The notes below the pieces were generated by a model. It searched no databases. It worked only from the letters and a program-made list of their open reading frames with translations, and had not been told where the DNA came from. DNA of 64,000 nt from Persicimonas caeni (GTDB lineage: Bacteria; Myxococcota_A; Bradymonadia; Bradymonadales; Bradymonadaceae), in contig NZ_CP041186.1 of the NCBI RefSeq assembly GCF_006517175.1, positions 6,475,074 to 6,539,073 of the forward strand, written 5' to 3'. Of the stretch, positions 27,187 through 36,488 are shown piece after piece. Numbering within the stretch: position 1 is the first letter of the stretch; the number at the start of each line of letters is the position of its first letter. A program made the position numbers and the translations under genes.

Positions 27187-28738
27187 CGAGCAGGAGGAGT
27201 CCCTCAGGGTCCTCTTTCTTCCCGAGAATCCCCACGATGTGACCACCGCCGAGAAAATCTTTGGAGACGCCGACATCGACTTGGCGCCTTGCTCTTCGCT
27301 GACGGAGGTACTCTGCAAACTCGACCAGGGCGCCGGGGTGATCTTGGCGACCGAGGAGCAGTTGCTCGACGAGGAACTCGACCGACTCGTCGAACGACTC
27401 GAGGCGCAGCCGGCGTGGTCCGACCTGCCGCTGTTGGTGATCACACGCAGCGGCAAGCCCTATCCGGTCTCGCAGCGCCTTGCCGAGGCGGGAAACGTCA
27501 GCTTCATCGAACGCCCCATCCATTTCAAACCACTGGTGTCGATCGTTCGGGCGGCGTTGCGCGACCGCCAACGCCAGTACGCGATTCGCCGCTCGCTGGC
27601 CAATCGCGACCGCTTCTTGGCCATGCTCGGTCACGAACTGCGCAATCCGCTGGCCGCCATCATTTTCGGCGTCGACCAACTCGAAACCGACGCCGATGGT
27701 TCGGCCCGCGAGATCATTCGTCGCCAGAGCGCCAACCTGGAGCGCATCGTCGATGATCTGCTCGACGTCAGCCGCATCAGCCGTGGCGCGCTGTCGTTCG
27801 ACAAGGAGCGGGTCGACTTGGCCCAGCTGACGCGCGAGACGGTCAGCGCCTTCGAAAACATCGCTGCCGACGAGGGCGTCGAGATGACCCTCGAAGTGGA
27901 AGACGACGCACCGCATTGGGTCTACGGCGACGCCGTGCGGCTCGAGCAGATGTTCGGAAACCTTCTCAAAAACGCGGTACGCTACACCCCGGAACATGGC
28001 CGCGTCGACGTCTCGGTGAGCCGAGAGGCTGACGAGGTGGTCGTCAGAGTGACCGACAACGGCATCGGCATCCCCGAAGAAATGCTCCAGAACATCTTCG
28101 AACTCTTCTCGCAAGCGCATGTCGACTTCAGTCGTCGCGAAGGGGGGCTCGGCCTTGGATTGAGCCTGGCGCACAGCATCGTCGAGAGCCACGGCGGAGA
28201 CATCGTCGCCAGGAGCGACGGCAAGGGCGAGGGGAGTGTGTTCGAGGTGCGACTGCCTGCCGAGGAGACGACCGCCTCGCAGGGACCAGAAGGCGGCTCC
28301 GAGGCGCATGAGCCGGAACGTCCCGACGACCAAGCTCCCTCGAAAGACGAGAGAGCCGAGGGCCTGCGCCTGTTGGTCGTCGAAGATGTCGATGATGTGC
28401 GCGAGCCATTTTGTGAGATGTTGCGCCTGCGTGGCTACGAGGCGGACGAGGCCGCCACCGGGCAGGCGGGGATCGACGCGGCACACGAGCACTCCTATGA
28501 CGTGGTGCTCCTCGATATCGGGCTTCCCGACCTCGACGGCTTTGAGGTCGCGCAGACCATGCGTGCAGATGGCTACGAGGGACTACTCGTGGCGTTGACC
28601 GGCTACAGCAGCGAGGAGGACCGTCAGCGCGCCGACGCAGCTGGGTTCGACACCTTGTTGACCAAGCCGGTCAGCTTTCACAAGCTCGAGGAAGCGATCG
28701 CGACCGTCCAAACCGGTTGGTCGTCCCCGCCTAGTTAG
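27158..28738 (+). CDS. soluble hybrid histidine kinase with C-terminal receiver
   Basis: A 526-residue protein without membrane helices. Residues about 15-135 look like a degenerate receiver domain (RVLFLPENPHDVTTAEKIF, then LLVITRSG). HisKA follows with phospho-acceptor His159 in MLGHELRNPL, then HATPase_c with the N-box (LLKNAVRYTPEHG), DNGIGIP and GGLGLGLSLAHSIVESHGG. The C-terminal receiver has VVEDVDD, phospho-acceptor Asp453 (LLDIGLPD) and Lys in LTKP. ATG 27158 has CCGGAGG seven bases upstream, inside the 3' end of the KaiC-like gene. Its input probably comes from the KaiC-like protein rather than from a membrane sensor. The last four bases overlap the convergent secreted-protein gene. 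Confidence 0.95.
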   Translation: MDMPSTMMTDEQEESLRVLFLPENPHDVTTAEKIFGDADIDLAPCSSLTEVLCKLDQGAGVILATEEQLLDEELDRLVERLEAQPAWSDLPLLVITRSGKPYPVSQRLAEAGNVSFIERPIHFKPLVSIVRAALRDRQRQYAIRRSLANRDRFLAMLGHELRNPLAAIIFGVDQLETDADGSAREIIRRQSANLERIVDDLLDVSRISRGALSFDKERVDLAQLTRETVSAFENIAADEGVEMTLEVEDDAPHWVYGDAVRLEQMFGNLLKNAVRYTPEHGRVDVSVSREADEVVVRVTDNGIGIPEEMLQNIFELFSQAHVDFSRREGGLGLGLSLAHSIVESHGGDIVARSDGKGEGSVFEVRLPAEETTASQGPEGGSEAHEPERPDDQAPSKDERAEGLRLLVVEDVDDVREPFCEMLRLRGYEADEAATGQAGIDAAHEHSYDVVLLDIGLPDLDGFEVAQTMRADGYEGLLVALTGYSSEEDRQRADAAGFDTLLTKPVSFHKLEEAIATVQTGWSSPPS

Positions 28739-29691
28739 TTGTCGGACGACGAGTCATCGCTCTTCTTCGCGTCTGCACCGTTGCGCTGCATACGATACAC
28801 TGGGGCGGGACGTCGCTCGGTAGTGATCCAGATGGTATTGCCGCCGCGGCCGTAGCCGAGCGTTTCGCTCTGGATCATAAACGGCGGGTTGCTCACGACA
28901 GGCTTTGTCTTGACGGCGCTTTCGAAGTCGGCCGCGTCCTCTCCCACGCAGAACGTATACGCTGCCAGGTAAGTGCGCACGGTGAACTCGGAGCCATCGG
29001 GAGCGATGTCGCCGGCGGTGATCATCTTGCCGAATCCGCTCTGCGCGCCGAAGCGCAACTGGCCCACTTCCACGGCGAGCACCGGCTTTTTTGGTGGGTG
29101 GGCCTTGTTGGCGATGCGATAGACACCGGCGTCACGCTCGGCGGTCTTTTCGACCACATAGATTTTGGCCGACTTGGGATGGACCATCACCGTCTCGGCG
29201 TCGCGCGCGCCTCCCGGGTAGGTGAACCAGTTCGCCGTGACATCCTCGACGGTGATGTCGGCGGGACGCTCGTCGCCCAGCGCAGGCTCGGCGAAGCGGT
29301 AGATGGCGACCTTTTTGCGTTTGGCGCGATTGTCGCCGATATCAGCGACATACACACACGACTCCTCGGACCCCTTGTCGCAGGGGCCGACCGCGACGTC
29401 TTCCCAATCCCGCGCGTCGACGCCGGCCAGGGTGACCGTGGCGACATGGGCGCCGTCTTCGGCCATCAGAAAGAGGCGAGGTTTGTCGCCCGAGTCGTTG
29501 TGGAGCCAGTAGAGGCCCTCGTGGCGCCAACTCGCCGCCAGCCCCGAGGCTTCATCGATCGCGTCGTGCTCGACATTGCCCGTGTGTTTCGTCTGGCCGA
29601 AACCCACGCAAGTCTGAGCGTGGGCGCGCTCGCCCTGAACGAAGACCGCCAGAAATGCGGCGGCGACGATGATCGTTCTCAATTGGACCAC
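28735..29691 (-). CDS. secreted propeller-like protein of unknown function
   Basis: A 318-residue protein with a signal peptide (VQLRTIIVAAAFLAVFVQGERAHA) and then repeated strand-rich segments. These include EASGLAASWRHEGLYWLHND, ARDWEDVAVGPCD and VYVADIGDNRAKRKKVAIYRF, a pattern found in extracytoplasmic beta-propeller proteins. A Ser/Asp-rich tail ends it. Paired cysteines (CDKGSEESC) suggest a disulfide. The start is GTG 29691 with no clear Shine-Dalgarno, so it is uncertain by a few codons. The function is not known. It is convergent with the hybrid kinase (4-bp overlap of stop codons) and divergent from the pseudokinase. Confidence 0.82.
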   Translation of the reverse strand: MVQLRTIIVAAAFLAVFVQGERAHAQTCVGFGQTKHTGNVEHDAIDEASGLAASWRHEGLYWLHNDSGDKPRLFLMAEDGAHVATVTLAGVDARDWEDVAVGPCDKGSEESCVYVADIGDNRAKRKKVAIYRFAEPALGDERPADITVEDVTANWFTYPGGARDAETVMVHPKSAKIYVVEKTAERDAGVYRIANKAHPPKKPVLAVEVGQLRFGAQSGFGKMITAGDIAPDGSEFTVRTYLAAYTFCVGEDAADFESAVKTKPVVSNPPFMIQSETLGYGRGGNTIWITTERRPAPVYRMQRNGADAKKSDDSSSDN

Positions 29692-29764
29692 GGGGTTTAC
29701 TCATGTCTTGTTTGAGACTAGTTTGCCTGCCGAACGTACTCACGATCTTTTGCAGTATAAGCCG

Positions 29765-30892
29765 ATGGCAGACGACAACTATCTTGTCGACGCACAAAGC
29801 GGTGAGCAGCGATTTCGGCTGCGCCGCATGCTCGCGACAGGGCGAAGCTACCAGATCGTCCTCGCCGAAGACACCGCCTCGAACGGGCGGCTGGTCTGCG
29901 CGAAGGCCGATTTATACGACGCCGACCGCCTCGACGACCGCGACTATGTCGCCGGGCGTCACGAAGCTTTGGAAAGCGAGTGGCAGTTTCTACAACACCT
30001 CGACAGCGACTTGCTTCCCGAGCCGGTGGCGTTTTTCCGCGCCTCGAATGCCGAGGCCGACTTCGAGGACGAGCCGGTGCTCGTCTACGAGTATATCGAG
30101 GGCAAGACGCTCTTTGAATGGGTCGAAGCGGAGCACGACGAGGGGCTCGCGCCGGAGGCTGCGCTTGGAATTTTGCGCGATCTCGTGCAGTTTCTAATCT
30201 CCGTGCACGCCGCAGGCTACATTTATCGCGATCTCGACCCGCGACACCTCATCGTCGATGACGAGGGGACGCTTTGCGGGGTGGTCGGTTTTGGCAACGT
30301 CGCCGAGAAAGGCGAGCGCCCGAACGTGGCCAAGATGGAGTATGCCGACGCGCCCTACGTAGCGCCCGAGGCGCGCGCTGAGCGCTCGGGCAAGATGCTG
30401 CGCCCGGCAGCCGACGCCTACGCGCTGGGCGCGCTCATGAGCTTCATGCTCACCGGCGAAGAGCCGCGCAAGGTGGTCGAAAACCCGCTCAACTGGGAGT
30501 CTTACGACCGGTTGAGCAACCTCGAGCCGCCCGGCCTCGCGCTGCTGGTCGCTCGGCTCATCCAGCCGCTGGCTAAAAAGCGTTTCGGACGCTTGGAGCG
30601 CCTGCAGCCGTTTTTGACGATGGAGGGCCTGCCGACCACCAAGACGAAAGGCTTCGGCATGATGCTCCTGCCCGCGCCATTTTCGGGGGTCGAAGATCCC
30701 GAGAAGAATCGGGCTCTCAAGAGCAAGCTTTCGTCGGGCCCGCTGATCAGCGTCGAGGACGAGGCGCCCGTGAGTCGGTCGCACGGTGAAGCCGCGATGG
30801 ACGACGACGGTATGCCGCGCTCTTGGCTTATCGGTGCGGTGATCATGGCACTAGTGACTGTAGCTGTATTGATTTCAATGGGCGTCATCTGA
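29765..30892 (+). CDS. tail-anchored protein kinase-like protein, probable pseudokinase
   Basis: A 375-residue kinase-fold protein. The beta-3 Lys is kept (Lys47, LVCAKAD), and HRD appears as YRD (154-156) with the catalytic Asp present. However, the catalytic-loop Asn is His161 (YRDLDPRH), the DFG Asp is Gly175 (VVGFGNV), and the P-loop is poor (LATGRSYQ). APE (YVAPEA) is intact. Loss of the Mg-binding Asp and Asn argues against normal phosphotransfer, so it may be a scaffold or nucleotide sensor. A single C-terminal helix (SWLIGAVIMALVTVAVLIS) should anchor it in the membrane with the kinase domain in the cytoplasm. ATG 29765 is the best start, although no Shine-Dalgarno is clear. ClpB follows 56 bp later on the same strand. 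Confidence 0.88.
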   Translation: MADDNYLVDAQSGEQRFRLRRMLATGRSYQIVLAEDTASNGRLVCAKADLYDADRLDDRDYVAGRHEALESEWQFLQHLDSDLLPEPVAFFRASNAEADFEDEPVLVYEYIEGKTLFEWVEAEHDEGLAPEAALGILRDLVQFLISVHAAGYIYRDLDPRHLIVDDEGTLCGVVGFGNVAEKGERPNVAKMEYADAPYVAPEARAERSGKMLRPAADAYALGALMSFMLTGEEPRKVVENPLNWESYDRLSNLEPPGLALLVARLIQPLAKKRFGRLERLQPFLTMEGLPTTKTKGFGMMLLPAPFSGVEDPEKNRALKSKLSSGPLISVEDEAPVSRSHGEAAMDDDGMPRSWLIGAVIMALVTVAVLISMGVI

Positions 30893-30948
30893 ACCACGAC
30901 CCCGAGACTCCGAGACCCCACGACACGACTTTAAGCTCCCGAGACCTC

Positions 30949-33561
30949 ATGCCTACCAAGTTCGACCTGTCCAAATTCACCAGCAAAGCCAGAAAGGCGA
31001 TGGCGCGCGCCCAAGAGCTCGCCGCCGACCTGGAGCACCGTCACGTCGAGATCGAGCACACGCTCATCGCCATGCTCGAGCAGGACGACAGCAGCGTCGA
31101 TACCGTGCTCCAAAAGATCGGCGTCGATACCAAGGCGCTGGGCCGAAAGCTCATCGAGGAGCTCGAGCTTCTGCCCAAGAATTACAAGCGCGGCCAAAAG
31201 CAGGTATTTGTGGGTAAGTCGCTCTTGAGCGCACTCGAGGACGCGGGCGATGAGTCCAAGCAGGCTGGCGACAAATTCGTCAACACCGAGCATCTTCTGC
31301 TCTCCTTTGCCAAGGAGAAGAAGAGCTATGCCGGCCGCCAACTTCGCGACATGGGCGCGACGCCGCAGAAGATTCGTGAGACCCTCGAGGAGGGCCACGG
31401 CGGCAAGAAGGTCGAGGAGCCGACCGGGCAGGTCTCCGAAATCTTGAGCAAGTTCGCCGAAGACCTCACCGCGCTGGCCAAAGACAACCAGCTCGACCCG
31501 GTCATCGGTCGCGACGCCGAGATTCGCCGCGTCATGCAGGTGTTGACCCGGCGCACCAAGAACAACCCGGTGCTTATCGGCGAGCCGGGCGTCGGCAAGA
31601 CGGCCATCGTCGAGGCGCTCGCCCAGCGCATGGTCGCAGGCGACGTGCCCACGGGGCTCAAAGGCAAGCGCATCATGAGCCTCGACGTGGGCTCGCTGGT
31701 CGCCGGCACCAGCCTGCGCGGCCAGTTCGAAGAGCGCATGAAGGCGGTCATCAACGAGGTCGTGCAGAGCCGCGGCAAGATCATTCTGTTCATCGACGAG
31801 CTCCAGCAGATCGTCTGCGCCGGCGGTGAGGGCGCGACCAACGCCGCCAACCTGCTCAAGCCGGCCATGGCGCGCGGCGAGCTGAGCATCATCGGCACGA
31901 CCACCCTCGACGAGTACCGCGAGTATATCGAGGAAGACGCCGCGCTCGAGCGCCGCTTCCAGTCGATTCTGGTCGAAGAGGTCTCCGTCGAGGGTTGCGT
32001 CTCCATCCTGCGCGGCATCAAGCAGCAGTACGAGATTCACCACGGCGTGCAGATTCGCGACCAGGCGCTGGTGGCCGCAGCCGAGGCGACCGACCGCTAC
32101 GTGACCGACCGGGCGCTTCCCGACAAGGCGATCGACGCCATCGACGAGGCGTGCAGCCGACTTCGCCTCGAAATCGACTCCAAGCCGACCGAGCTCGACT
32201 CGGTGGAGCGCAAGATTCAGAAGCTGCAGATGGAGCGCCAGTCGTTGGCCGACGCCACCGACTCGGAGACCGTCGAGGCGCGCGAAGGCTTGGAAAACCA
32301 GATCGAGAGCCTCGAAGAGGAGGCCTCTCGGCTGCGCGTGCGCTGGGAGCTCGAAAAAGAGGCCCTCGACGAGCTCACGCACACCAAAGAGGAGCTCGAG
32401 GCGACCGAGAAAGCGATCGCCGAGGCCGAGCGCGAGGGAGACCTGGGCCGCGCTGCCGAGCTCAAGTACAGCGCGGTGCCTCGCATCGAAAAGGAGATCT
32501 CCAAGGCCGAGCAAAAGCTCGACGAGATCCACGAAGACGAGCGTCTGCTCAAAGATTATGTCGACGAGCAGGATATCGCCCACGTCATCGCCAGCTGGAC
32601 GGGTATCCCGACGACCAAGATGCTCGAGTCGGAGCGCGAGAAGCTCTTGAAGATGCCCGACCGCCTGCGCCAGCGCGTGGTCGGCCAGGACCACGCCATC
32701 GAGGCGATCGCCAAGGCCATCTGGCGCTCGCGCGCCGGGCTCAAGGAGCCGGGGCGTCCCATCGGCAACTTCATGTTCGTTGGGCCCACCGGCGTCGGTA
32801 AGACCGAGCTGGCCAAGGCCCTGAGCGAGTTCCTATTCGACAGCGAGGAGTCGCTCATTCGCATCGACATGAGCGAGTATATGGAGCAATCGAAGGTCAA
32901 CACCCTCATCGGCTCGGCGCGCGGCTATGTGGGCAGCCAAGAGGGCGGTGTGCTGACCGAGGCTGTGCGCCTCAAGCCGTACAGCGTCGTGCTGTTCGAC
33001 GAGGCCGAGAAGGCCCACCCCGACGTCTTCAACATCCTATTGCAGGTCATGGACGAGGGCCGTCTGACCGACAGCCAGGGCCGCACGATCGACTTCTCGA
33101 ACACGCTGGTCATCCTGACGTCGAACGTCGGAAGCCGTCGCATCATGGACCTGTCCGGCGAGGTCGACCAGGAGGAGATGACCGACGAGGTCGAGAATAT
33201 CCTCAAAGACTACTTCAAGCCCGAGTTCCTCAACCGCCTCGACGCGCCGATTGTCTTCCAGGCGCTCAGCCGCGAGGCGATTCGCCTCATCGTCGACATC
33301 CAGGAGCGCAGCCTGCGCAAGCTTCTGGCGCACCAGAAGATTTCCATCGAGCTGACCGACGCCACGCGCGACTTTTTGGCCGAGGTTGGCTACGAGCCCG
33401 AGTACGGCGCCCGTCCGCTCAAGCGCGCGATCGGCACCTACATTCAAGACCCGCTGTCGGTCGAGATTCTCGAGGGACGCTTTGGCGAGGGCGACCATGT
33501 GGTCGTCGAGGTCGCCGAGAACGGCGAGGAGTTGGCGTTCAGCAAGGGGGCGCCGAATTGA
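30949..33561 (+). CDS. clpB: ClpB-type AAA+ disaggregase
   Basis: An 870-residue hexameric AAA+ chaperone that extracts proteins from aggregates with DnaK. It has a Clp N-domain (1-150), D1 with Walker A GEPGVGKT (about 211), a long middle coiled coil (about 410-530), and D2 with Walker A GPTGVGKT (about 612), then the C-terminal domain. Some usually fixed stretches differ: after the D1 Walker B the sequence is [11 protein letters not shown] rather than DELHT.VGAG, the D2 segment is [21 protein letters not shown] rather than KH.V.RLIGAPPGYVGYEEGG, and DEAEKAH replaces DEVEKAH. The pore motif GYVG is kept. It may therefore be a specialised ClpB paralogue. ATG 30949 gives the normal N-domain. 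The adjacent pseudokinase may regulate or recruit it. Confidence 0.93.
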   Translation: MPTKFDLSKFTSKARKAMARAQELAADLEHRHVEIEHTLIAMLEQDDSSVDTVLQKIGVDTKALGRKLIEELELLPKNYKRGQKQVFVGKSLLSALEDAGDESKQAGDKFVNTEHLLLSFAKEKKSYAGRQLRDMGATPQKIRETLEEGHGGKKVEEPTGQVSEILSKFAEDLTALAKDNQLDPVIGRDAEIRRVMQVLTRRTKNNPVLIGEPGVGKTAIVEALAQRMVAGDVPTGLKGKRIMSLDVGSLVAGTSLRGQFEERMKAVINEVVQSRGKIILFIDELQQIVCAGGEGATNAANLLKPAMARGELSIIGTTTLDEYREYIEEDAALERRFQSILVEEVSVEGCVSILRGIKQQYEIHHGVQIRDQALVAAAEATDRYVTDRALPDKAIDAIDEACSRLRLEIDSKPTELDSVERKIQKLQMERQSLADATDSETVEAREGLENQIESLEEEASRLRVRWELEKEALDELTHTKEELEATEKAIAEAEREGDLGRAAELKYSAVPRIEKEISKAEQKLDEIHEDERLLKDYVDEQDIAHVIASWTGIPTTKMLESEREKLLKMPDRLRQRVVGQDHAIEAIAKAIWRSRAGLKEPGRPIGNFMFVGPTGVGKTELAKALSEFLFDSEESLIRIDMSEYMEQSKVNTLIGSARGYVGSQEGGVLTEAVRLKPYSVVLFDEAEKAHPDVFNILLQVMDEGRLTDSQGRTIDFSNTLVILTSNVGSRRIMDLSGEVDQEEMTDEVENILKDYFKPEFLNRLDAPIVFQALSREAIRLIVDIQERSLRKLLAHQKISIELTDATRDFLAEVGYEPEYGARPLKRAIGTYIQDPLSVEILEGRFGEGDHVVVEVAENGEELAFSKGAPN

Positions 33562-33572
33562 TTTGGGAAGGG

Positions 33573-33716
33573 GGACTAGGGGTGACTAAGGGTTACTGGG
33601 GGTGACTAAGGGTGACTAAGGGTTACGAAGGGTAACTAAGGCAGCGCGTTTGGTGGCGGCTGCCTTAGTTACCCTTAGTTGCTTTTAGTTCCCCTTAGTT
33701 CCCCTTAGTTCCCCTT
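33573..33716. repeat. decamer tandem repeats in opposite orientation (GGGTGACTAA / TTAGTTCCCC)
   Basis: To the left of a hairpin are repeats of about 10 bases of the type GGGTGACTAA or GGGTTACTAA. To the right are the complementary type TTAGTTCCCC or TTAGTTACCC. Together they can form one long imperfect stem. The stop codon of the matrixin gene (33695-33697) lies inside the right array, so its last few codons are repeat-derived. Confidence 0.85.
33628..33676. terminator. bidirectional terminator, perfect 18-bp stem
   Basis: AAGGGTAACTAAGGCAGC (33628-33645) pairs exactly with 33659-33676 around a 13-base loop. It separates the convergent clpB and matrixin genes and is embedded in the decamer repeat arrays. 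Confidence 0.7.
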
Positions 33717-35527
33717 CGACGACGACGCCACAGGGCGCCGAGGCCGAAGGCCGCCAGGAGCATCAGGCTTCCGGGAGCGCCGCTGCCCGGTGCGATCGTC
33801 GAGCAGGTCGACTCTTCGGCGTTTTGCGCGCTGTCGTTGCGCTCGACGACGATGCCGCCGTCGGAGCCACTACCGCTTCCGCCACCACCGGTGCCTCCAC
33901 CGCCGCCGGTACCGGCGTCGTCGAAGCCGGCGTCAGCGCCGCCACCACCGCCGCCGGTGTCGCCACCGGAGGAGGTGCCGTCGTCGACGCACTGGCCGTT
34001 CTGGCAGACCTGGCCGGAGCCGCAGGTGACGCCGTCACACGGGTCACCGGTGCTGCTCCCCGGCACGCACGCCTTCTGGCCGCCCGACACGCTCACGCAC
34101 AGACCACCGTCGCCGCAGTCGGCGTCGGTGCTGCACATGCACGAGCAGATGCTGCCGCCGTCGGACATCGTCAGGCACACGTCGTTGTCGGCGGTGCACT
34201 GCGAGAAGTCCTGGGTGTTGGGGTCGCAACTGTTGCCCAGGCCGCCACACGCGCCGGTCGCGCCGCCACCGCCGCCGCCGGTCGAGCCGTCGCCGCCTTG
34301 ACAGGTGTAGTTGGACGGGCAGACCGAGCCATTGGCTGCGTCGGGGTTCAGGCACAGGTTGTGGACGTCGGCGCAGATGGACACGCCGTTTCCGTACGAC
34401 TGGCACATCTGGTTCGAGCCGCAGTCACTGTCGGAGCTGCACGGGCTGGCGCAAACGCCGCCGCTTTGGGTCTGGTAGCACTGGTCGCCCGAGGTGCAGT
34501 CGGTGCTCGAGGAGCACGAGCCGCTGGTGGCCGGCGCGGGGACCTGGAAGCACTGCGAGTCGCCGGGGCAGGCGCCGCCTTCGCCGCAGTTGGTGATGCA
34601 CTTCGAGCCGCTGCCCAGGTCGGCGCAGAAGCCGTTGGCGCCGCAGTCGGCTTGCGAGGTGCACGAGCGGCACACCGGGCAAGACGAGACGCACTGGCCG
34701 TTGGCGTCACAGATATACCCGTCGTCGCAGTCGGCGTCGCTCGAGCAGGTCGGAATCTGGCAGTCACCCGTCGAGGTGTTGCACTCTTTGCCCGCCGGGC
34801 AGTCGCTGTTACTCGTGCAGGGAGCCTCTTCGCAGGTGCCGCCGTTACAGACCTGGTTCGGGCCGCAATCGGAGTCCTGTGAGCAGGAGCACGAGCCCGG
34901 ATACAGCGAGCAGACGCCGGCCGTGTCGTCCTGGGAGAGCGAGCGGGCGCCGGTGCCGCCGGTGTAGGCGGCATACATCGTCGCGTCTTGGTACTGGCTG
35001 TGGCCCAAGCCCAAGTTGTGGCCGATCTCGTGGGTGGCGATGGCTTGCAGGTCGGTGCAGCGGTTGCCGCTGGTGCAGAACTGGAAGCCCACGCCGTTGA
35101 ACAGAATCGGGGCGTTGGCGATCTCGCAGTTGCTGTAGACCGAGCTGAGCGTGACCGCGATGGTCTGGTTGACGTTGCCCATCTGGGTGGGCCAGCTGCT
35201 CTCTTCCCAGGAGAGCACGACGTTGCCGCCGCGGCTCAGCGCGGTCTCGCTGGTGGTCCCGCGGTAATTGGCCGAGAACGACGAGCAACACGGCTCGCCC
35301 CATTCGGCCCAGGAGTCTTCGATGATCGTCTGCAAGGAGCTCATCGGCACATCGGCCGAGCCGTTCTGGTTAATCCAGTAGTCGAGCGGCTGGTTGGCCG
35401 AGCTCCAGCGTGCGCCGTTGGGGCACTGCGAGGAGTTGATGAACTGGTAGCCAAAGGCGTTGCTCGACAGGAGCATGCCGAAGGCGACAATGAGCAGGGC
35501 GAAAAGCTTGATGCCTGTCTTATTCAT
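33695..35527 (-). CDS. secreted matrixin-type metalloprotease with Cys-rich repeats and MYXO-CTERM-like tag
   Basis: A 610-residue protein with a signal peptide (MNKTGIKLFALLIVAFGMLL, cleavage near residue 26). The zinc-protease domain carries HEIGHNLGLGH (zinc ligands His166, His170, His176) and a Met-turn at DATMYAAY (Met184), as in matrixins (M10). A long Cys-rich region follows, made of repeats such as C.SDSDCG.NQVC..GTC, known in myxobacterial secreted proteins. A Gly-rich linker and a tag (GAPGSLMLLAAFGLGALWRRRRR) end the protein. AAAGGAGG lies six bases before ATG 35527. The start overlaps the upstream secreted-protein gene by 8 bp, so the two are translationally coupled. The protease probably acts at or outside the outer membrane. 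Confidence 0.93.
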   Translation of the reverse strand: MNKTGIKLFALLIVAFGMLLSSNAFGYQFINSSQCPNGARWSSANQPLDYWINQNGSADVPMSSLQTIIEDSWAEWGEPCCSSFSANYRGTTSETALSRGGNVVLSWEESSWPTQMGNVNQTIAVTLSSVYSNCEIANAPILFNGVGFQFCTSGNRCTDLQAIATHEIGHNLGLGHSQYQDATMYAAYTGGTGARSLSQDDTAGVCSLYPGSCSCSQDSDCGPNQVCNGGTCEEAPCTSNSDCPAGKECNTSTGDCQIPTCSSDADCDDGYICDANGQCVSSCPVCRSCTSQADCGANGFCADLGSGSKCITNCGEGGACPGDSQCFQVPAPATSGSCSSSTDCTSGDQCYQTQSGGVCASPCSSDSDCGSNQMCQSYGNGVSICADVHNLCLNPDAANGSVCPSNYTCQGGDGSTGGGGGGATGACGGLGNSCDPNTQDFSQCTADNDVCLTMSDGGSICSCMCSTDADCGDGGLCVSVSGGQKACVPGSSTGDPCDGVTCGSGQVCQNGQCVDDGTSSGGDTGGGGGGADAGFDDAGTGGGGGTGGGGSGSGSDGGIVVERNDSAQNAEESTCSTIAPGSGAPGSLMLLAAFGLGALWRRRRRGTKGN

Positions 35528-36128
35528 TGGTGCCTCCTTTGATGCCCTGGACCAAAGCCTCGAGCTCGGCGACAAAGGAGACGAACGAACGCGTCTCGCC
35601 GGGCAGGTGGCCCAGCTTCTGCTGGCCGTTCTGCTCCAACATGAAGGTGATGTCGCTCAAGTCGCGCGACACCAGCTTGCCCTCGTTGGTCTTCTCCACC
35701 GAGAACTTCGCCTGGCCCAGCGCCGACAACGCCACCACATCCTTGCCTTTGTGCAAGAAGACGACGACCTCTTCGCCAACTTCGAAGCGCGCGTCACCAG
35801 GGATGTAATGGGTAGTGCCCTGGTAGGTGCCGCCCCATTGCTGGATGGTCACCTTCTCGCCGACTTTGCCCCAGAAGGCGCGGTTGACGCCGAAGGTGGT
35901 GTCGGTGACGACGCGGTCTTGTTCGGTGTCGAAATAGGTCTTCTGCTCGACGACCTCCGCATGGATGATGATATCGGAGATCTCGATGAGTCGGTCGACG
36001 TCGGCGTATTTCATCACGGTGGCCGACGCGCTCGACACGAAGAGTCCCACGCTCAACACGGTGGCAATTAGCGACAGCCAGACGATTCGCATCGCCGACT
36101 GCCGGACCTTTGGCAAAAGTTCTCGCAT
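35520..36128 (-). CDS. small secreted protein coupled to the matrixin gene
   Basis: A 202-residue protein with a signal peptide (MRELLPKVRQSAMRIVWLSL, hydrophobic core to SSASA near residue 36). The mature part has DVDRLIEISDIIIHAEVVEQ, VVTDTTFGVNRAFWGK, VTIQQWGGTYQG and ARFEVGEEVVVFLHKG, a strand-rich, OB-like pattern. I know similar proteins next to secreted matrixins in myxobacteria, but not their function. ATG 36128 is preceded by GGAGGAG, better than the alternatives at 36149 and 36092. It is the first gene of a two-gene operon, overlapping the protease gene by 8 bp. A chaperone, inhibitor or co-secreted partner is plausible. Confidence 0.85.
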   Translation of the reverse strand: MRELLPKVRQSAMRIVWLSLIATVLSVGLFVSSASATVMKYADVDRLIEISDIIIHAEVVEQKTYFDTEQDRVVTDTTFGVNRAFWGKVGEKVTIQQWGGTYQGTTHYIPGDARFEVGEEVVVFLHKGKDVVALSALGQAKFSVEKTNEGKLVSRDLSDITFMLEQNGQQKLGHLPGETRSFVSFVAELEALVQGIKGGTNE

Positions 36129-36488
36129 TATCTCCTCCAGCTCACGCAATCTTGCAATGAGTAAAACCTCTTAGTGTGTCAGGCGTCGTGGTGCGGTGTT
36201 CGCCTGATAACAGTACCACAGGAGGAAGCAAGATCCATTCCGCAGGTTTTCGATAGGATTCTAACACCGCGCTGAGGAGGGCTTCGGGGGGGCGTGAAAA
36301 TCGTGACGTTGGGCGTGGGTGGTGGCCTTGCAGAGTCGTGGCGCCTGCTATTTGTACATTTAAAGATTTCGGGGCTGCGTATCGTCCACTGGTCGCAATT
36401 CGCAACCCCAAAATCCTTAATTGCCCAATTAGAAGGCGCCGCGCACCTGCAAGGCAACAGTTCTTGCCAGATCGAACCGAGATTCAAC
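36129..36488. other. intergenic region upstream of the matrixin operon
   Basis: About 360 bp with no convincing gene. TCAGGCG (36179-36185) and CGCCTGA (36201-36207) form a 7-bp inverted repeat near the start of the matrixin operon and could be an operator. Nearer the htrA-like gene end, an AT-rich stretch (CCTTAATTGCCCAATTAGAAGG, about 36415-36436) is roughly palindromic. Nothing else was recognised. Confidence 0.5.

Noticed and set aside
25669-28738. circadian kai operon
   Set aside because: No kaiA or kaiB is present; the neighbour is a hybrid kinase, so only a KaiC-like ATPase can be claimed.
28735-28738. frameshift or fusion of the hybrid kinase and the secreted protein
   Set aside because: The two genes are convergent with independent stop codons; the four-base overlap is simply tight packing.
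30949-33561. type VI secretion ClpV
   Set aside because: No other T6SS genes are present, and the middle coiled coil and N-domain fit ClpB better.
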